Origin: Comamonadaceae bacterium CG_4_10_14_3_um_filter_60_75
GTDB lineage: Bacteria; Pseudomonadota; Gammaproteobacteria; Burkholderiales; Burkholderiaceae_C
NCBI GenBank assembly: GCA_002784245.1
Contig: PFKL01000033.1
Coordinates: 1-10,277 of the forward strand
Direction: 5' to 3'
Length of the DNA: 10,277 nt
A program made the position numbers and the translations under genes. Shown here one piece after another: positions 1 to 7,629 of this stretch. The notes beneath the pieces are model-generated. The model searched no databases. It was not told where the DNA came from and saw only the letters and a list, made by a program, of their open reading frames with translations. How positions within the stretch are numbered: the stretch's first letter is position 1; each line of letters starts with the position of its first letter.

Positions 1-1806
1 CTCACCCGCAACGTCTTGCCGTGGGCCAACCCGGTCAATGGTTACGAGTTGCCGGTGTCGCCCGTGGGCAACGGTCTGACAATCCGTGGCCAAGCTTACC
101 GCACCTCGGCCGGGGTGATCGGTAGCGCCCTGTTCTGGTTGGTGATGGTGCTCAGCGCCGTTACCGCCTGGTTGTTGCTGGCCAATTGGCGTCACACGCG
201 CAGGCGCATTCAGGCGCAAGACGCGTTGGTGCGTGAAACAGCTTTTCGCCGCGCCATGGAAAACTCGATGCTTACCGGCATGCGGGCGCTGGACATGCAA
301 GGCAAGATCACCTATGTCAATGCCGCTTTTTGCAGCATGACAGGTTGGAGCGAAAATGAACTGATCGGCAAAACGGCACCGTTCCCTTATTGGCCCGAAG
401 AAGATCACGAGGTGCTGAGAGGACGTCTGGCCGAGGAGCTGGCCGGTCGAATCGACCCCAGCGGTATACAGTTCCGGGTCAGACGCAAAGACGGCGGGCT
501 GATCGACGCGCGGCTGTACGTCTCGCCGCTGATTGATGCGTTTGGGGAACAGACAGGCTGGATGACGTCTATGACAGACATCACCGAACCGAACCGGGTG
601 CGCGAGCAACTCGCTGCATCACATGAGCGTTTTACCGCCGTTCTGGAAGCGTTGGACGCTTCTATTTCAGTAGCACCTTTGGGCAACAATGAGCTTCTTT
701 TTGCCAATAAGCTCTATCGGCAGTGGTTTGGAGCCGAGGTTCAGGGGCATTTGCAACTGATTGCCGAGGCCGGTGTGCCTGAGCCCGTCTCGTCAGATGA
801 ATCGCTCGATACAGTGGATGTTTTTGCTGGTCTGCCCACTGACCAGTTGTCGGAAAAAGAAACTGAAAGCGCAGAAATTTACCTTGGCAGTCTCGGCCGC
901 TGGCTGGAGGTACGAACACGTTACCTGAGCTGGGTGGATGGTCGCCTGGCGCAGATGGTGATCGCCACCGACATCACTGCGCGCCGCGAAGCCGAAGAAC
1001 AAGCCAAGATTCAGGCCGAGCGGGCGCAGACGTCCAGCCGCCTGATCACCATGGGCGAGATGGCGTCGAGCGTCGCGCATGAGCTGAACCAACCGCTGAC
1101 GGCCATCAACAACTATTGCAATGGCATGGTCTCGCGCATCAAGGCAGCGCAGATATCCCAAGAGGAGTTACTCGGCGCCTTGGACAAAACGGCGCGCCAA
1201 GCCAACCGGGCCGGTCAGATCATTCAGCGTATCCGCTCTTTCGTCAAACGCAGCGAACCCAACCGAACCCTGTCCAATATCTCGACGATTGTCAACGAGG
1301 CCGTTGAATTGGCAGAAATCGAAATGCGCCGTCGCAACGTGAAGCTGATGCTCTATGTTGCGCCAAGCTTGCCCAACGTTATGGTCGACCCGATCCTGAT
1401 CGAGCAAGTTGTCCTGAATCTGCTCAAAAATGCGGCTGAGTCGATAGATAACGCGCAGCGGCCAACGGCCCAGCGCCTGGTCAAACTGCGCGTGGCCCCT
1501 GCTGTTGTTGACGCAAAACCGGTGATCGAATTCATGGTCCTGGACAACGGCGCCGGGATCGCCCCCGAGGTCATGACGCGACTGTACGAGGCGTTCTATT
1601 CCACCAAGCCAGACGGCATGGGTATCGGGCTGAGTTTGTGCCGCTCGATCGTCGAGTCGCACATGGGCCGGATGAAAGCCGAGAACATCTACAATGCCGA
1701 CGCAGTTACAGGTTGCTGTTTCACCTTCTGGATACCCGGGCCAAACACCTTGACTGGTTCGCCCAGAATGCGCTCTGAACAAAAAGGACTTCAGTTTTCA
1801 CCATGA
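1..1806 (+). CDS. PAS-domain membrane sensor histidine kinase (5' partial)
   Basis: Sensor kinase of a two-component system. The frame is open through the left edge, so the true start lies outside; the TTG at 16 is not taken as the start. Counting from the first visible codon: the tail of a periplasmic region (1-38), one transmembrane helix (about 39-62, GVIGSALFWLVMVLSAV), a PAS domain (about 82-200, with TYVNAAFCSMTGW), a second weaker PAS-like region (about 205-330), a short coiled linker, then a HisKA domain with the phospho-acceptor His in SVAHELNQPL (His360, nt 1078-1080). The ATPase domain follows, with N box (VVLNLLKNAAE), G1 (DNGAGIAPE), F (YEAFYSTK) and G2 (GMGIGLSLC). All catalytic boxes are intact. 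The stop overlaps the next gene's ATG (ATGA), so the partner regulator is certain. The layout resembles DctS/FixL-type kinases that pair with FixJ-type regulators. The ligand cannot be read from this sequence; C4-dicarboxylate sensing is only a guess by resemblance. Confidence 0.93.
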   Translation, partial: LTRNVLPWANPVNGYELPVSPVGNGLTIRGQAYRTSAGVIGSALFWLVMVLSAVTAWLLLANWRHTRRRIQAQDALVRETAFRRAMENSMLTGMRALDMQGKITYVNAAFCSMTGWSENELIGKTAPFPYWPEEDHEVLRGRLAEELAGRIDPSGIQFRVRRKDGGLIDARLYVSPLIDAFGEQTGWMTSMTDITEPNRVREQLAASHERFTAVLEALDASISVAPLGNNELLFANKLYRQWFGAEVQGHLQLIAEAGVPEPVSSDESLDTVDVFAGLPTDQLSEKETESAEIYLGSLGRWLEVRTRYLSWVDGRLAQMVIATDITARREAEEQAKIQAERAQTSSRLITMGEMASSVAHELNQPLTAINNYCNGMVSRIKAAQISQEELLGALDKTARQANRAGQIIQRIRSFVKRSEPNRTLSNISTIVNEAVELAEIEMRRRNVKLMLYVAPSLPNVMVDPILIEQVVLNLLKNAAESIDNAQRPTAQRLVKLRVAPAVVDAKPVIEFMVLDNGAGIAPEVMTRLYEAFYSTKPDGMGIGLSLCRSIVESHMGRMKAENIYNADAVTGCCFTFWIPGPNTLTGSPRMRSEQKGLQFSP

Positions 1807-2429
1807 GTTTGATTCCCAAAAAAGGCACGGTTTACGTTGTCGACGATGACGAAGCGGTGCGCGATTCTCTGCAATGGATGCTAGAGGGCAAAGATTACCG
1901 GGTCCGCTGTTTTGAATCTGCGGAATCGTTCCTGAGCCGCTACGATGCGCGCGAAGTGGCTTGCCTGATCGTTGACATCCGCATGGCCGGCATGACCGGC
2001 CTGGAACTGCAAGACCGCTTGACGGAAAACCACTCACCACTGCCGTTGGCGTTCATTACAGGCCACGGTGACGTTCCCATGGCGGTGGAGACCATGAAAA
2101 AAGGCGCCATGGACTTCATCCAGAAGCCGTTCAACGAAGAAAAGCTGTTGCCACTGGTGGAGCGCATGCTCGAACAAGCCAGCGACGCGTTTGCCGAGTA
2201 CCAGAATGCGCTCAATCGCGAAGCCCTGATGGCGCGGCTGACGCTGCGAGAGTCGCAGGTGCTCGAGCGCATCGTCGCCGGTCGTCTCAACAAGCAAATC
2301 GCCGACGACCTGGGCATCAGCATCAAGACGGTTGAAGCGCACCGCGCCAACATCATGGAAAAGCTCAGTGCCAACACCGTCGCTGACCTGCTCAAGATTG
2401 CCCTCGGGCCCAATGCCGCGAAGGCATGA
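1803..2429 (+). CDS. FixJ/NarL-family response regulator
   Basis: DNA-binding response regulator of 208 residues, the usual length for FixJ-like proteins. Receiver domain 9-122: acidic pocket VDDDE (14-17), phospho-acceptor Asp58 in CLIVDIRM, conserved Thr86 in FITGHGD and Lys108 in IQKPF. LuxR-type helix-turn-helix domain about 145-205, with LTLRESQVLERIVAG and IADDLGISIKTVEAHR. Its start ATG overlaps the kinase stop by 4 nt (ATGA), suggesting translational coupling and matched amounts of the two proteins. The kinase should phosphorylate Asp58 and the HTH then act on target promoters. Targets are not evident: the next gene, folD, is a housekeeping gene behind a terminator. It could be named DctR-, FixJ- or TtrR-like; sequence alone does not decide. 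Confidence 0.95.
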   Translation: MSLIPKKGTVYVVDDDEAVRDSLQWMLEGKDYRVRCFESAESFLSRYDAREVACLIVDIRMAGMTGLELQDRLTENHSPLPLAFITGHGDVPMAVETMKKGAMDFIQKPFNEEKLLPLVERMLEQASDAFAEYQNALNREALMARLTLRESQVLERIVAGRLNKQIADDLGISIKTVEAHRANIMEKLSANTVADLLKIALGPNAAKA

Positions 2430-2466
2430 CCGCATGGCCGACTGCACTGTTGTTCCCTTTTATCAT

Positions 2467-2497
2467 GCCCGCCTGGAGACTTCCCGCGGGCTTTTTT
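2467..2497 (+). terminator. Intrinsic terminator between response regulator and folD
   Basis: GCCCGC (2467-2472) pairs with GCGGGC (2486-2491). Inside the 13-nt loop GGA can pair with TCC. Six T follow (2492-2497). It lies 37 nt after the regulator stop and its T run ends 13 nt before the folD ATG, so it should end the two-component transcript. A folD promoter would have to overlap or precede it. Confidence 0.8.
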
Positions 2498-2510
2498 CTG
2501 AGTAAACACC

Positions 2511-3377
2511 ATGACTACTACACAACACACGGCACACATCATTGACGGCGTCGCCCTGTCCAAACAATTGCGTGCCGACGTTACCGCCCGTGCCCAAGCC
2601 CTGAAAGCCCGTGGCATCACGCCCGGCCTGGCGGTGATTCTGGTGGGGGAGAATCCGGCATCCCAGGTCTATGTGCGCAACAAGGTCAAGGGCTGCGAAG
2701 ACTGCGGTTTCCATTCGGTGCTGGAAAAATATGACGCTGACCTGACCGAAGCTGCGTTGCTGGCACGCATCGACACCCTCAACAAAGACCCGGCCATTCA
2801 CGGCATTCTGGTGCAACTGCCGGTGCCCAAGCACATTGATGCCAACAAAGTCATCGAAGCGATCTCACCGCTGAAAGACGTTGACGGCTTTCACGTCGCC
2901 AGCGCCGGCGCGCTGATGACCGGCACGCCGGGTTTTTGGCCGTGCACGCCTTACGGCTGCATGAAAATGCTTGAATCCATTGGCTTTGACTCGCGTGGCA
3001 AACACGCGGTCGTTATTGGCCGCAGCAACATTGTTGGCAAGCCGATGGCGCTGATGCTGCTGCAAAAAGACGCCACCGTGACCATCTGCCACTCACGCAC
3101 GACCGACCTCAAGGCGCTGACCCTGCAGGCCGATTTGATCGTTGCTGCCGTGGGCAAGCGCAATGTGCTGACCCGTGATATGGTCAAGCCGGGCGCGGTG
3201 GTGCTGGACGTGGGTATGAACCGCAACGACGAAGGCAAGTTGTGCGGCGACGTCGACTTTGAAGGCGTGCGCCAGGTCGCCAGCTACATCACGCCGGTGC
3301 CGGGTGGCGTTGGCCCCATGACCATCACCATGCTGCTGGTCAACACCCTTGAAGCGGCAGAACGCGCCGCCAACTGA
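2511..3377 (+). CDS. folD: Bifunctional methylenetetrahydrofolate dehydrogenase / methenyltetrahydrofolate cyclohydrolase
   Basis: Cytosolic enzyme converting 5,10-methylene-THF to 10-formyl-THF through the methenyl form (NADP-dependent oxidation, then hydrolysis), feeding purine and formyl-Met synthesis. It has 288 residues, normal for FolD. Signature regions: SQVYVRNKVKGCEDCGF with Tyr54 and the catalytic Lys58; VQLPVP with Gln102; KDVDGFH with Asp125; the nucleotide-binding stretch VVIGRSNIVGKPMA (167-180); and the C-terminal signature PGGVGPMTITMLL (264-276). These correspond to E. coli Tyr50, Lys54, Gln98 and Asp121 with a constant offset of 4. The start ATG has only a weak upstream purine stretch (TGAG, 2499-2502). 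It is followed after 19 nt by the oligopeptidase gene, so the two are probably co-transcribed. Nothing is missing. Confidence 0.98.
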   Translation: MTTTQHTAHIIDGVALSKQLRADVTARAQALKARGITPGLAVILVGENPASQVYVRNKVKGCEDCGFHSVLEKYDADLTEAALLARIDTLNKDPAIHGILVQLPVPKHIDANKVIEAISPLKDVDGFHVASAGALMTGTPGFWPCTPYGCMKMLESIGFDSRGKHAVVIGRSNIVGKPMALMLLQKDATVTICHSRTTDLKALTLQADLIVAAVGKRNVLTRDMVKPGAVVLDVGMNRNDEGKLCGDVDFEGVRQVASYITPVPGGVGPMTITMLLVNTLEAAERAAN

Positions 3378-3396
3378 CGGCTTTAAGCGACCGACC

Positions 3397-5448
3397 ATGA
3401 CCAATCCCCTTCTCTCTTTTGACGACCTCCCCCTGTTTGACCAGGTTCAGCCCGGCCATATTGAACCTGCTATCAACGCCTTGCTGGCACAGGCCGACAC
3501 CGCTTTGGCGACGGTCACCCAAGCGGAATTTGAGGTCAGCTGGAACGCCATTGCGCGCGTTCTGGACGTGGCCACCGAACGCCTGTCGCGCGCCTGGGGC
3601 ACCGTCAGCCACCTCAACAGTGTGGCCGACACGCCCGAGCTGCGCGCTGCTTACAACGCGGCGCTGCCCAAGATCACCGAGTTCTACACCCGGCTGGGCG
3701 CCGACGAGCGACTCTTTGCCAAGTACAAGGCAATCGATGCGACCACATTGACGCCCGAGCAACGCCAGGCGCATCGAAACGCCCTGCGCAACTTTGTGCT
3801 TGGTGGTGCTGAGTTGCAGGGCACTGACCGCACGCGCTTTGCCGAAATCCAGGAGCGTCAAGCTGCCGTGAGCCAGAAATTCAGCGAAAACGCGCTCGAT
3901 GCCACCGACGCTTTCGCCTATTACGCGCAGCGCGATGAACTCGACGGGGCGCCAGCTGACATCATTGCTGCAGCGGCGGCAGCGGCACAGCTCGACGGCA
4001 AGGATGGCTACAAACTCACACTCAAATTGCCTTGCTATTTGCCGGTCATGCAGTTTGCCAGCAGCAGCGCGCTGCGCCAGACGCTTTACCGCGCCTACGT
4101 CACCCGCGCCTCCGATCAAGCAGACCCGGCGCAGCAACAGTTTGATAACTCAGCGCTGATCAATGAATTGCTCGCCTTGCGCCTGGAAGAGGCCCAGCTG
4201 CTGGGACACACCAATTTTGGTGCGCTGTCGGTCGTGCCCAAGATGGCTGAATCGCCCGAGCAGATCATCAGTTTTTTGCGTGATCTGGCCCAGCGTGCAC
4301 GCCCGTTTGCCGAAAAAGACCTGGCTGATCTGCGTGCCTTTGCCGCTGAGCAATTGAACCTGCCCGATCCCCAACCGTGGGACTGGCCCTATGTCAGCGA
4401 GAAGCTCAAAGAAGCGCGCTATGCGTTCAACGAACAAGAGGTCAAACAATACTTTCCGCTGCCCAAGGTGCTCGATGGCCTGTTTGGCATCGTCGAATCC
4501 TTGTTTGAAGTGCAGATTCGCCCTGACCACGCGCCAGTGTGGCACGAGGATGTGCGCTTTTTTCGCATTGAATGCGCGCAACTGCAAGGCGAACCCGTCC
4601 TGGTGGGCCAGTTCTACCTGGACCCGACTGCGCGCAACGGCAAGCGCGGCGGCGCCTGGATGGACGACGTGCGCGCCCGCTGGCTGCGCCCTGATACGCA
4701 CACGCTGCAAACGCCGGTAGCGCACCTGGTTTGCAATTTTGCCGCTGGCGTTGGCGGCAAACCGGCGCTGCTCACGCACGACGACGTCACCACCTTGTTC
4801 CACGAATTTGGTCATGGTCTGCACCATCTGCTCACGCAGGTCAACGAGCGCGACGTCTCTGGCATCAGCGGCGTCGAGTGGGACGCGGTCGAACTGCCCA
4901 GCCAGTTCATGGAAAACTTTTGCTGGGAATGGGATGTACTGCAAGGTATGACCGCGCATGTCGACACCGACGCATCGCTGCCACGCGCGCTGTTTGACAA
5001 GATGCTGGCAGCCAAGAACTTTCAAAGCGGTATGCAGACACTACGGCAAATCGAGTTTTCGCTGTTTGACATGCTGCTGCACACCGCACACGATCCAGCT
5101 GCCGCCATCATGCCCTTGCTGCAGCAGGTGCGTGACGAGGTTGCCGTGTTGCAACCGCCGCAGTGGTCGCGCACCGCACACACGTTCAGCCATATATTTG
5201 CCGGTGGTTACGCCGCGGGCTATTACAGTTACAAGTGGGCCGAGGTACTAAGTTCAGACGCTTACGCGGCATTCGAAGAAGCCGCCAGCAGCGCAGAAGG
5301 CGCCCGCGAGACAGGGCGACGCTACCGAAAAGAAATTCTTGAAGCCGGAGGCAGCCGGCCCGCGATTGAGTCGTTCAAGGCGTTTCGTGGCCGCGAGCCC
5401 AATCTGGATGCGTTACTGCGACATCAAGGCATGGTACAACTCGCTTAA
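3397..5448 (+). CDS. prlC: Oligopeptidase A (M3 family zinc metallopeptidase)
   Basis: Cytosolic zinc peptidase that degrades short peptides, including cleaved signal peptides (PrlC/OpdA of E. coli). With the ATG at 3397 it has 683 residues, matching the roughly 680 of the family. A TTG further upstream (3349) would overlap folD and add 16 residues that do not resemble the family, so it was not used. The active site is HEFGH (His469, Glu470, His473), with the third zinc ligand Glu499 in VELPSQFMEN, 30 residues after the first His. The C-terminal Gly/Tyr-rich substrate loop GGYAAGYYSYKWAE is present. The gene lies 19 nt after folD and 10 nt before the exported thiol protein, consistent with one operon. 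No frameshift or missing motif was seen. It could also be labelled Dcp-like M3, but VSGISGVEWDAVELPSQ favours OpdA. Confidence 0.96.
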   Translation: MTNPLLSFDDLPLFDQVQPGHIEPAINALLAQADTALATVTQAEFEVSWNAIARVLDVATERLSRAWGTVSHLNSVADTPELRAAYNAALPKITEFYTRLGADERLFAKYKAIDATTLTPEQRQAHRNALRNFVLGGAELQGTDRTRFAEIQERQAAVSQKFSENALDATDAFAYYAQRDELDGAPADIIAAAAAAAQLDGKDGYKLTLKLPCYLPVMQFASSSALRQTLYRAYVTRASDQADPAQQQFDNSALINELLALRLEEAQLLGHTNFGALSVVPKMAESPEQIISFLRDLAQRARPFAEKDLADLRAFAAEQLNLPDPQPWDWPYVSEKLKEARYAFNEQEVKQYFPLPKVLDGLFGIVESLFEVQIRPDHAPVWHEDVRFFRIECAQLQGEPVLVGQFYLDPTARNGKRGGAWMDDVRARWLRPDTHTLQTPVAHLVCNFAAGVGGKPALLTHDDVTTLFHEFGHGLHHLLTQVNERDVSGISGVEWDAVELPSQFMENFCWEWDVLQGMTAHVDTDASLPRALFDKMLAAKNFQSGMQTLRQIEFSLFDMLLHTAHDPAAAIMPLLQQVRDEVAVLQPPQWSRTAHTFSHIFAGGYAAGYYSYKWAEVLSSDAYAAFEEAASSAEGARETGRRYRKEILEAGGSRPAIESFKAFRGREPNLDALLRHQGMVQLA

Positions 5449-5454
5449 GGAGAG
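5447..5454 (+). promoter_or_regulatory. Ribosome binding site deciding the start of the exported glutaredoxin-like protein
   Basis: AAGGAGAG overlaps the oligopeptidase stop codon and lies 4 nt before the ATG at 5459. It is the best Shine-Dalgarno of the left half and supports this ATG over the longer frame that runs back into the oligopeptidase gene. Confidence 0.7.
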
Positions 5455-5458
5455 AGTC

Positions 5459-6139
5459 ATGATTTCCACCTTTCACGCAACGGCGCCTGGGTTTTCAATG
5501 GCACCCGAATACCCGCGCCCAAAGTTGTTTTTGGCTGCGGTGCTGACGTGTGCTGGCCTGGCCGCGACCTGCGTCTCGGCACAAACCGTGTACCGCAGTG
5601 TCGACGCCAATGGCCGGGTCACCTTTTCAGACCTGCCTCCCAGCAATGCCAAGCAGGTGACGCCAGTAGGCGCTGACCGTGACGGCGCCAGCCCCAACGT
5701 CGGCCTGCCGTTTGAATTGCGCTCGGTGGTCGGCAAATACCCGGTCACGCTCTACACGTCGGCCGATTGCGCGCCCTGTGATGACGGGCGCGCGCTGCTG
5801 CGCACGCGTGGCGTGCCGTTCGTCGAAAAAACCGTCAGCAAACCCGAAGATGTGGACTCACTCAAGCGCCTGAGCAACGCCACCTCGCTGCCGCTGTTGA
5901 CCGTTGGCTCGCATCAGCTCAAAGGTTTTTCCGGTAGTGAATGGGCACAGTACCTGGGTTTGGCCGGCTACCCCGAAACCAGCGAATTACCTGCGGCTTA
6001 CCGCAACCCGCCGCCCACGCCGCTGGTGGCAGTACAAACCCCGGTCAATCTGACGGCTTCTGCCAGCGCACCGACGGCCGCTACGCCTGTGGCGCCGGTG
6101 CCACCAGCACCGCCCAACCCCGCTGGCATCCGGTTCTGA
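5459..6139 (+). CDS. Exported DUF4124 and glutaredoxin-domain protein
   Basis: Predicted cell-envelope thiol protein of 226 residues, not a named enzyme. The N-terminus carries a signal peptide: basic RPK at 20-22, hydrophobic stretch 23-40, likely cut after VSA (41). A DUF4124-like segment follows (about 44-61, YRSVDANGRVTFSDLPP), then a glutaredoxin/thioredoxin-like domain (about 95-170) with a CAPC redox motif (Cys104, Cys107) and the cis-Pro region SLPLLTVG. The last 45 residues are a Pro/Ala/Thr-rich tail, probably disordered. The start at 5459 is set by a strong RBS; a second ATG (residue 14, nt 5498) would give a more ordinary signal peptide and is possible. Export plus CxxC suggests a role in periplasmic disulfide chemistry, but this is inference and no substrate can be named. 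It is the last gene of the folD-prlC cluster and is followed by a terminator. Confidence 0.85.
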   Translation: MISTFHATAPGFSMAPEYPRPKLFLAAVLTCAGLAATCVSAQTVYRSVDANGRVTFSDLPPSNAKQVTPVGADRDGASPNVGLPFELRSVVGKYPVTLYTSADCAPCDDGRALLRTRGVPFVEKTVSKPEDVDSLKRLSNATSLPLLTVGSHQLKGFSGSEWAQYLGLAGYPETSELPAAYRNPPPTPLVAVQTPVNLTASASAPTAATPVAPVPPAPPNPAGIRF

Positions 6140-6147
6140 CCCACACG

Positions 6148-6175
6148 AAAAAGCCCCTGAACAGGGGCTTTTTTT
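6148..6175. terminator. Bidirectional intrinsic terminator between convergent genes
   Basis: AAGCCCC (6151-6157) pairs with GGGGCTT (6164-6170) around a TGAACA loop. On the + strand T continues to 6175. On the - strand the five A at 6148-6152 give a T run after the stem. It lies 9 nt after the stop of the exported thiol protein and 8 nt from the stop of the flavin oxidoreductase, so it can serve both transcripts. Confidence 0.88.
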
Positions 6176-6182
6176 CAGCTGC

Positions 6183-7448
6183 TCACCCTGCCTGCGTGGC
6201 CGGCTCTGGGGGCACCGCGACCTGGTGGTCAACGCTGTAAAGATAGTCGTTAAAGATATGCTCGGCGCTGAGCAGCTGGTAGCTGCCATCGGCGTTTTTG
6301 CGGGTGGTGTCTTTTAACCGGTAGGTGTAATGGCCGCAAGTCCACAACTTGAAGTTGCGCATCTGCGTGCAAAGACAGGTTTTGTCCTGCACCGAGATGT
6401 TTTTGCCATCCGGGTGCAGCGCCAATTCACGGTTGTAGGCGGTGATGTAGGCGCAGTTGCCGTTGCCGTCGAGCAAATAGCCGTACGACTCGCAGTTGGG
6501 GCGGATGCCATCACCAATGGCCGGTGAAGTTTTGAGCATGCGCATTGGGTAACCGGTGGGTGAGATGGTGTTGACGATGATGTCGTCTTCGTTGGCGCGG
6601 TAGTAGTCTTGCTTGACATCGGCGGGCAGACCGCATTCGTGAGATACGGTAAAACGCGTGGCGACTTGCACCGCTGCAGAACCAGCCTCCAGAAACGACA
6701 CCGCGTCGCTGCCAGTAAAGATACCGCCTGCAGCAATGACCGGAATGTCGAGCTTCTCGTCTTTCACATACTTGACGACTTCGGCAACGATGGTGGCCAG
6801 GTCGTACTCGGCCCAGTCCATGCCAAAGCCCAGGTGACCACCGGCCAACGGACCCTCGACGATGACGTAATCTGGCTTGCGATCAAGGCGTGCGTTTTTG
6901 CGCAGGAACAATTGCAATGCGCGCACACTGCTGACGATGATGCCCAGCTTGACGTCGCGAAACCGCGGGTGCTCGGCAATCAGCGCGAACGAACCCAAAT
7001 GCAGGCCAGCGCTCAGGGTAATGCCGTCAATACCCGCGTCCATGGCGCTGGCCATACGCACCTGCAAGGTCTCACGCGGGCCGTTCATGGTCAGCTTTTC
7101 CATGCAGTTGACAAAAATCAGGCCATCGCCTTTTTTGGCTGCCATGGTGGCGCCGACATGGTTGCGGGTGGCTTCGGCCAGGATGTCCAGGTCAAACTTG
7201 ACAGTGGACTTGTCTGCGTTGAGGATGTTGTGCTTGTATTGCCGGGTCTTGTCTTTGACAAAGCTGGTGTCAAAACGGCGGTCTGATACGTCGTTGACCA
7301 TGGCATCCGAGATGTGACCGATACCACCAAGCCGGGCTGTTTCCAGCGCCAATTCAGCCGTTGAGATGTCTACCCCCATGCCACCCACGATGATCGGCAC
7401 AATCTCTTTTTTGCCGAACTTCAGGCGAAAGTCGTCCACACGTTTCAT
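6183..7448 (-). CDS. Nitronate monooxygenase-type NAD(P)H/FMN-dependent flavin oxidoreductase with Cys-rich C-terminus
   Basis: TIM-barrel FMN enzyme of the nitronate monooxygenase / 2-nitropropane dioxygenase family, 421 residues from the ATG at 7448. Visible features: N-terminal VPIIVGGMGVDIS, the family signature VEGPLAGGHLGF with the likely catalytic His205, and the phosphate-binding IPVIAAGGIFTGSDAV (235-250). The barrel ends near 315. A further 100 or so residues carry five cysteines (319, 332, 358, 360, 371), including CLC (358-360) and WTCGHY, unlike the short family members. The frame is open up to 7685, but an AAGGA ribosome site 5 nt before the ATG at 7448 and the family-like start favour the shorter form. 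It is divergent from the CoA-transferase and convergent with the thiol protein. The substrate is unknown: oxidative denitrification of nitronates is the textbook role, but many relatives are reductases or have no assigned role. Confidence 0.9.
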   Translation of the reverse strand: MKRVDDFRLKFGKKEIVPIIVGGMGVDISTAELALETARLGGIGHISDAMVNDVSDRRFDTSFVKDKTRQYKHNILNADKSTVKFDLDILAEATRNHVGATMAAKKGDGLIFVNCMEKLTMNGPRETLQVRMASAMDAGIDGITLSAGLHLGSFALIAEHPRFRDVKLGIIVSSVRALQLFLRKNARLDRKPDYVIVEGPLAGGHLGFGMDWAEYDLATIVAEVVKYVKDEKLDIPVIAAGGIFTGSDAVSFLEAGSAAVQVATRFTVSHECGLPADVKQDYYRANEDDIIVNTISPTGYPMRMLKTSPAIGDGIRPNCESYGYLLDGNGNCAYITAYNRELALHPDGKNISVQDKTCLCTQMRNFKLWTCGHYTYRLKDTTRKNADGSYQLLSAEHIFNDYLYSVDHQVAVPPEPATQAG

Positions 7449-7453
7449 GAAAA

Positions 7454-7458
7454 TCCTT
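7454..7458 (-). promoter_or_regulatory. Ribosome binding site of the flavin oxidoreductase
   Basis: On the - strand AAGGA lies 5 nt upstream of the ATG at 7448. This decides the start against the longer in-frame opening that would translate through the leader hairpin. Confidence 0.7.
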
Positions 7459-7495
7459 GAGACACAGAAGCGCTTTGTCGCAGCAAAGAACCCTG

Positions 7496-7524
7496 AAAAA
7501 AAGAGCAGGATGGGATGATCCTGC
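7496..7524 (-). terminator. Intrinsic-terminator hairpin in the 5' leader of the flavin oxidoreductase
   Basis: Read on the - strand: GCAGGAT (7524-7518), a CATCCC loop (7517-7512), ATCCTGC (7511-7505), TC, then seven T (7502-7496). The 7-bp stem is perfect. It ends 47 nt before the start codon of the flavin oxidoreductase. No - strand gene lies immediately upstream, since that side is occupied by the divergent CoA-transferase. It therefore acts either as a leader attenuator or as a block to antisense read-through from the right. A TAGAAT box (- strand, 7539-7534) just upstream is a possible -10, without a convincing -35. Confidence 0.7.
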
Positions 7525-7629
7525 AACACTTTGATTCTACCCGTGGCCTTTTGCCGACCATCGCTCCCCATCAATACCCATGACAGGGCTGTATGCTTGC
7601 GCCACACACAGACTTTGTAGCTTGGCAAC

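Noticed and set aside
2458..2466. Possible folD -10 box (TATCAT)
   Set aside because: No acceptable -35 at the right distance; one hexamer in T-rich sequence is not enough.
1940..2620. Long - strand open frame of 226 codons opposite the response regulator
   Set aside because: Shadow of a high-GC gene: Ser/Arg/Ala-rich low-complexity protein with no domain, spanning a terminator.
3349..3396. Upstream extension of the oligopeptidase gene from a TTG at 3349
   Set aside because: It would overlap the folD end by 29 nt and adds 16 residues unlike the family; the ATG at 3397 gives the normal length.
5339..5458. Longer start for the exported thiol protein inside the oligopeptidase gene
   Set aside because: The added 40 residues are a shadow of the oligopeptidase frame and would bury the signal peptide; a strong ribosome site precedes 5459.
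6609..7286. + strand open frame of 225 codons opposite the flavin oxidoreductase
   Set aside because: Antisense shadow; the - strand frame carries clear conserved flavoprotein motifs.
7473..7488. Second small hairpin (CTTTG...CAAAG) in the flavin oxidoreductase leader
   Set aside because: A 5-bp stem with a 6-nt loop can arise by chance; no functional signal attached.
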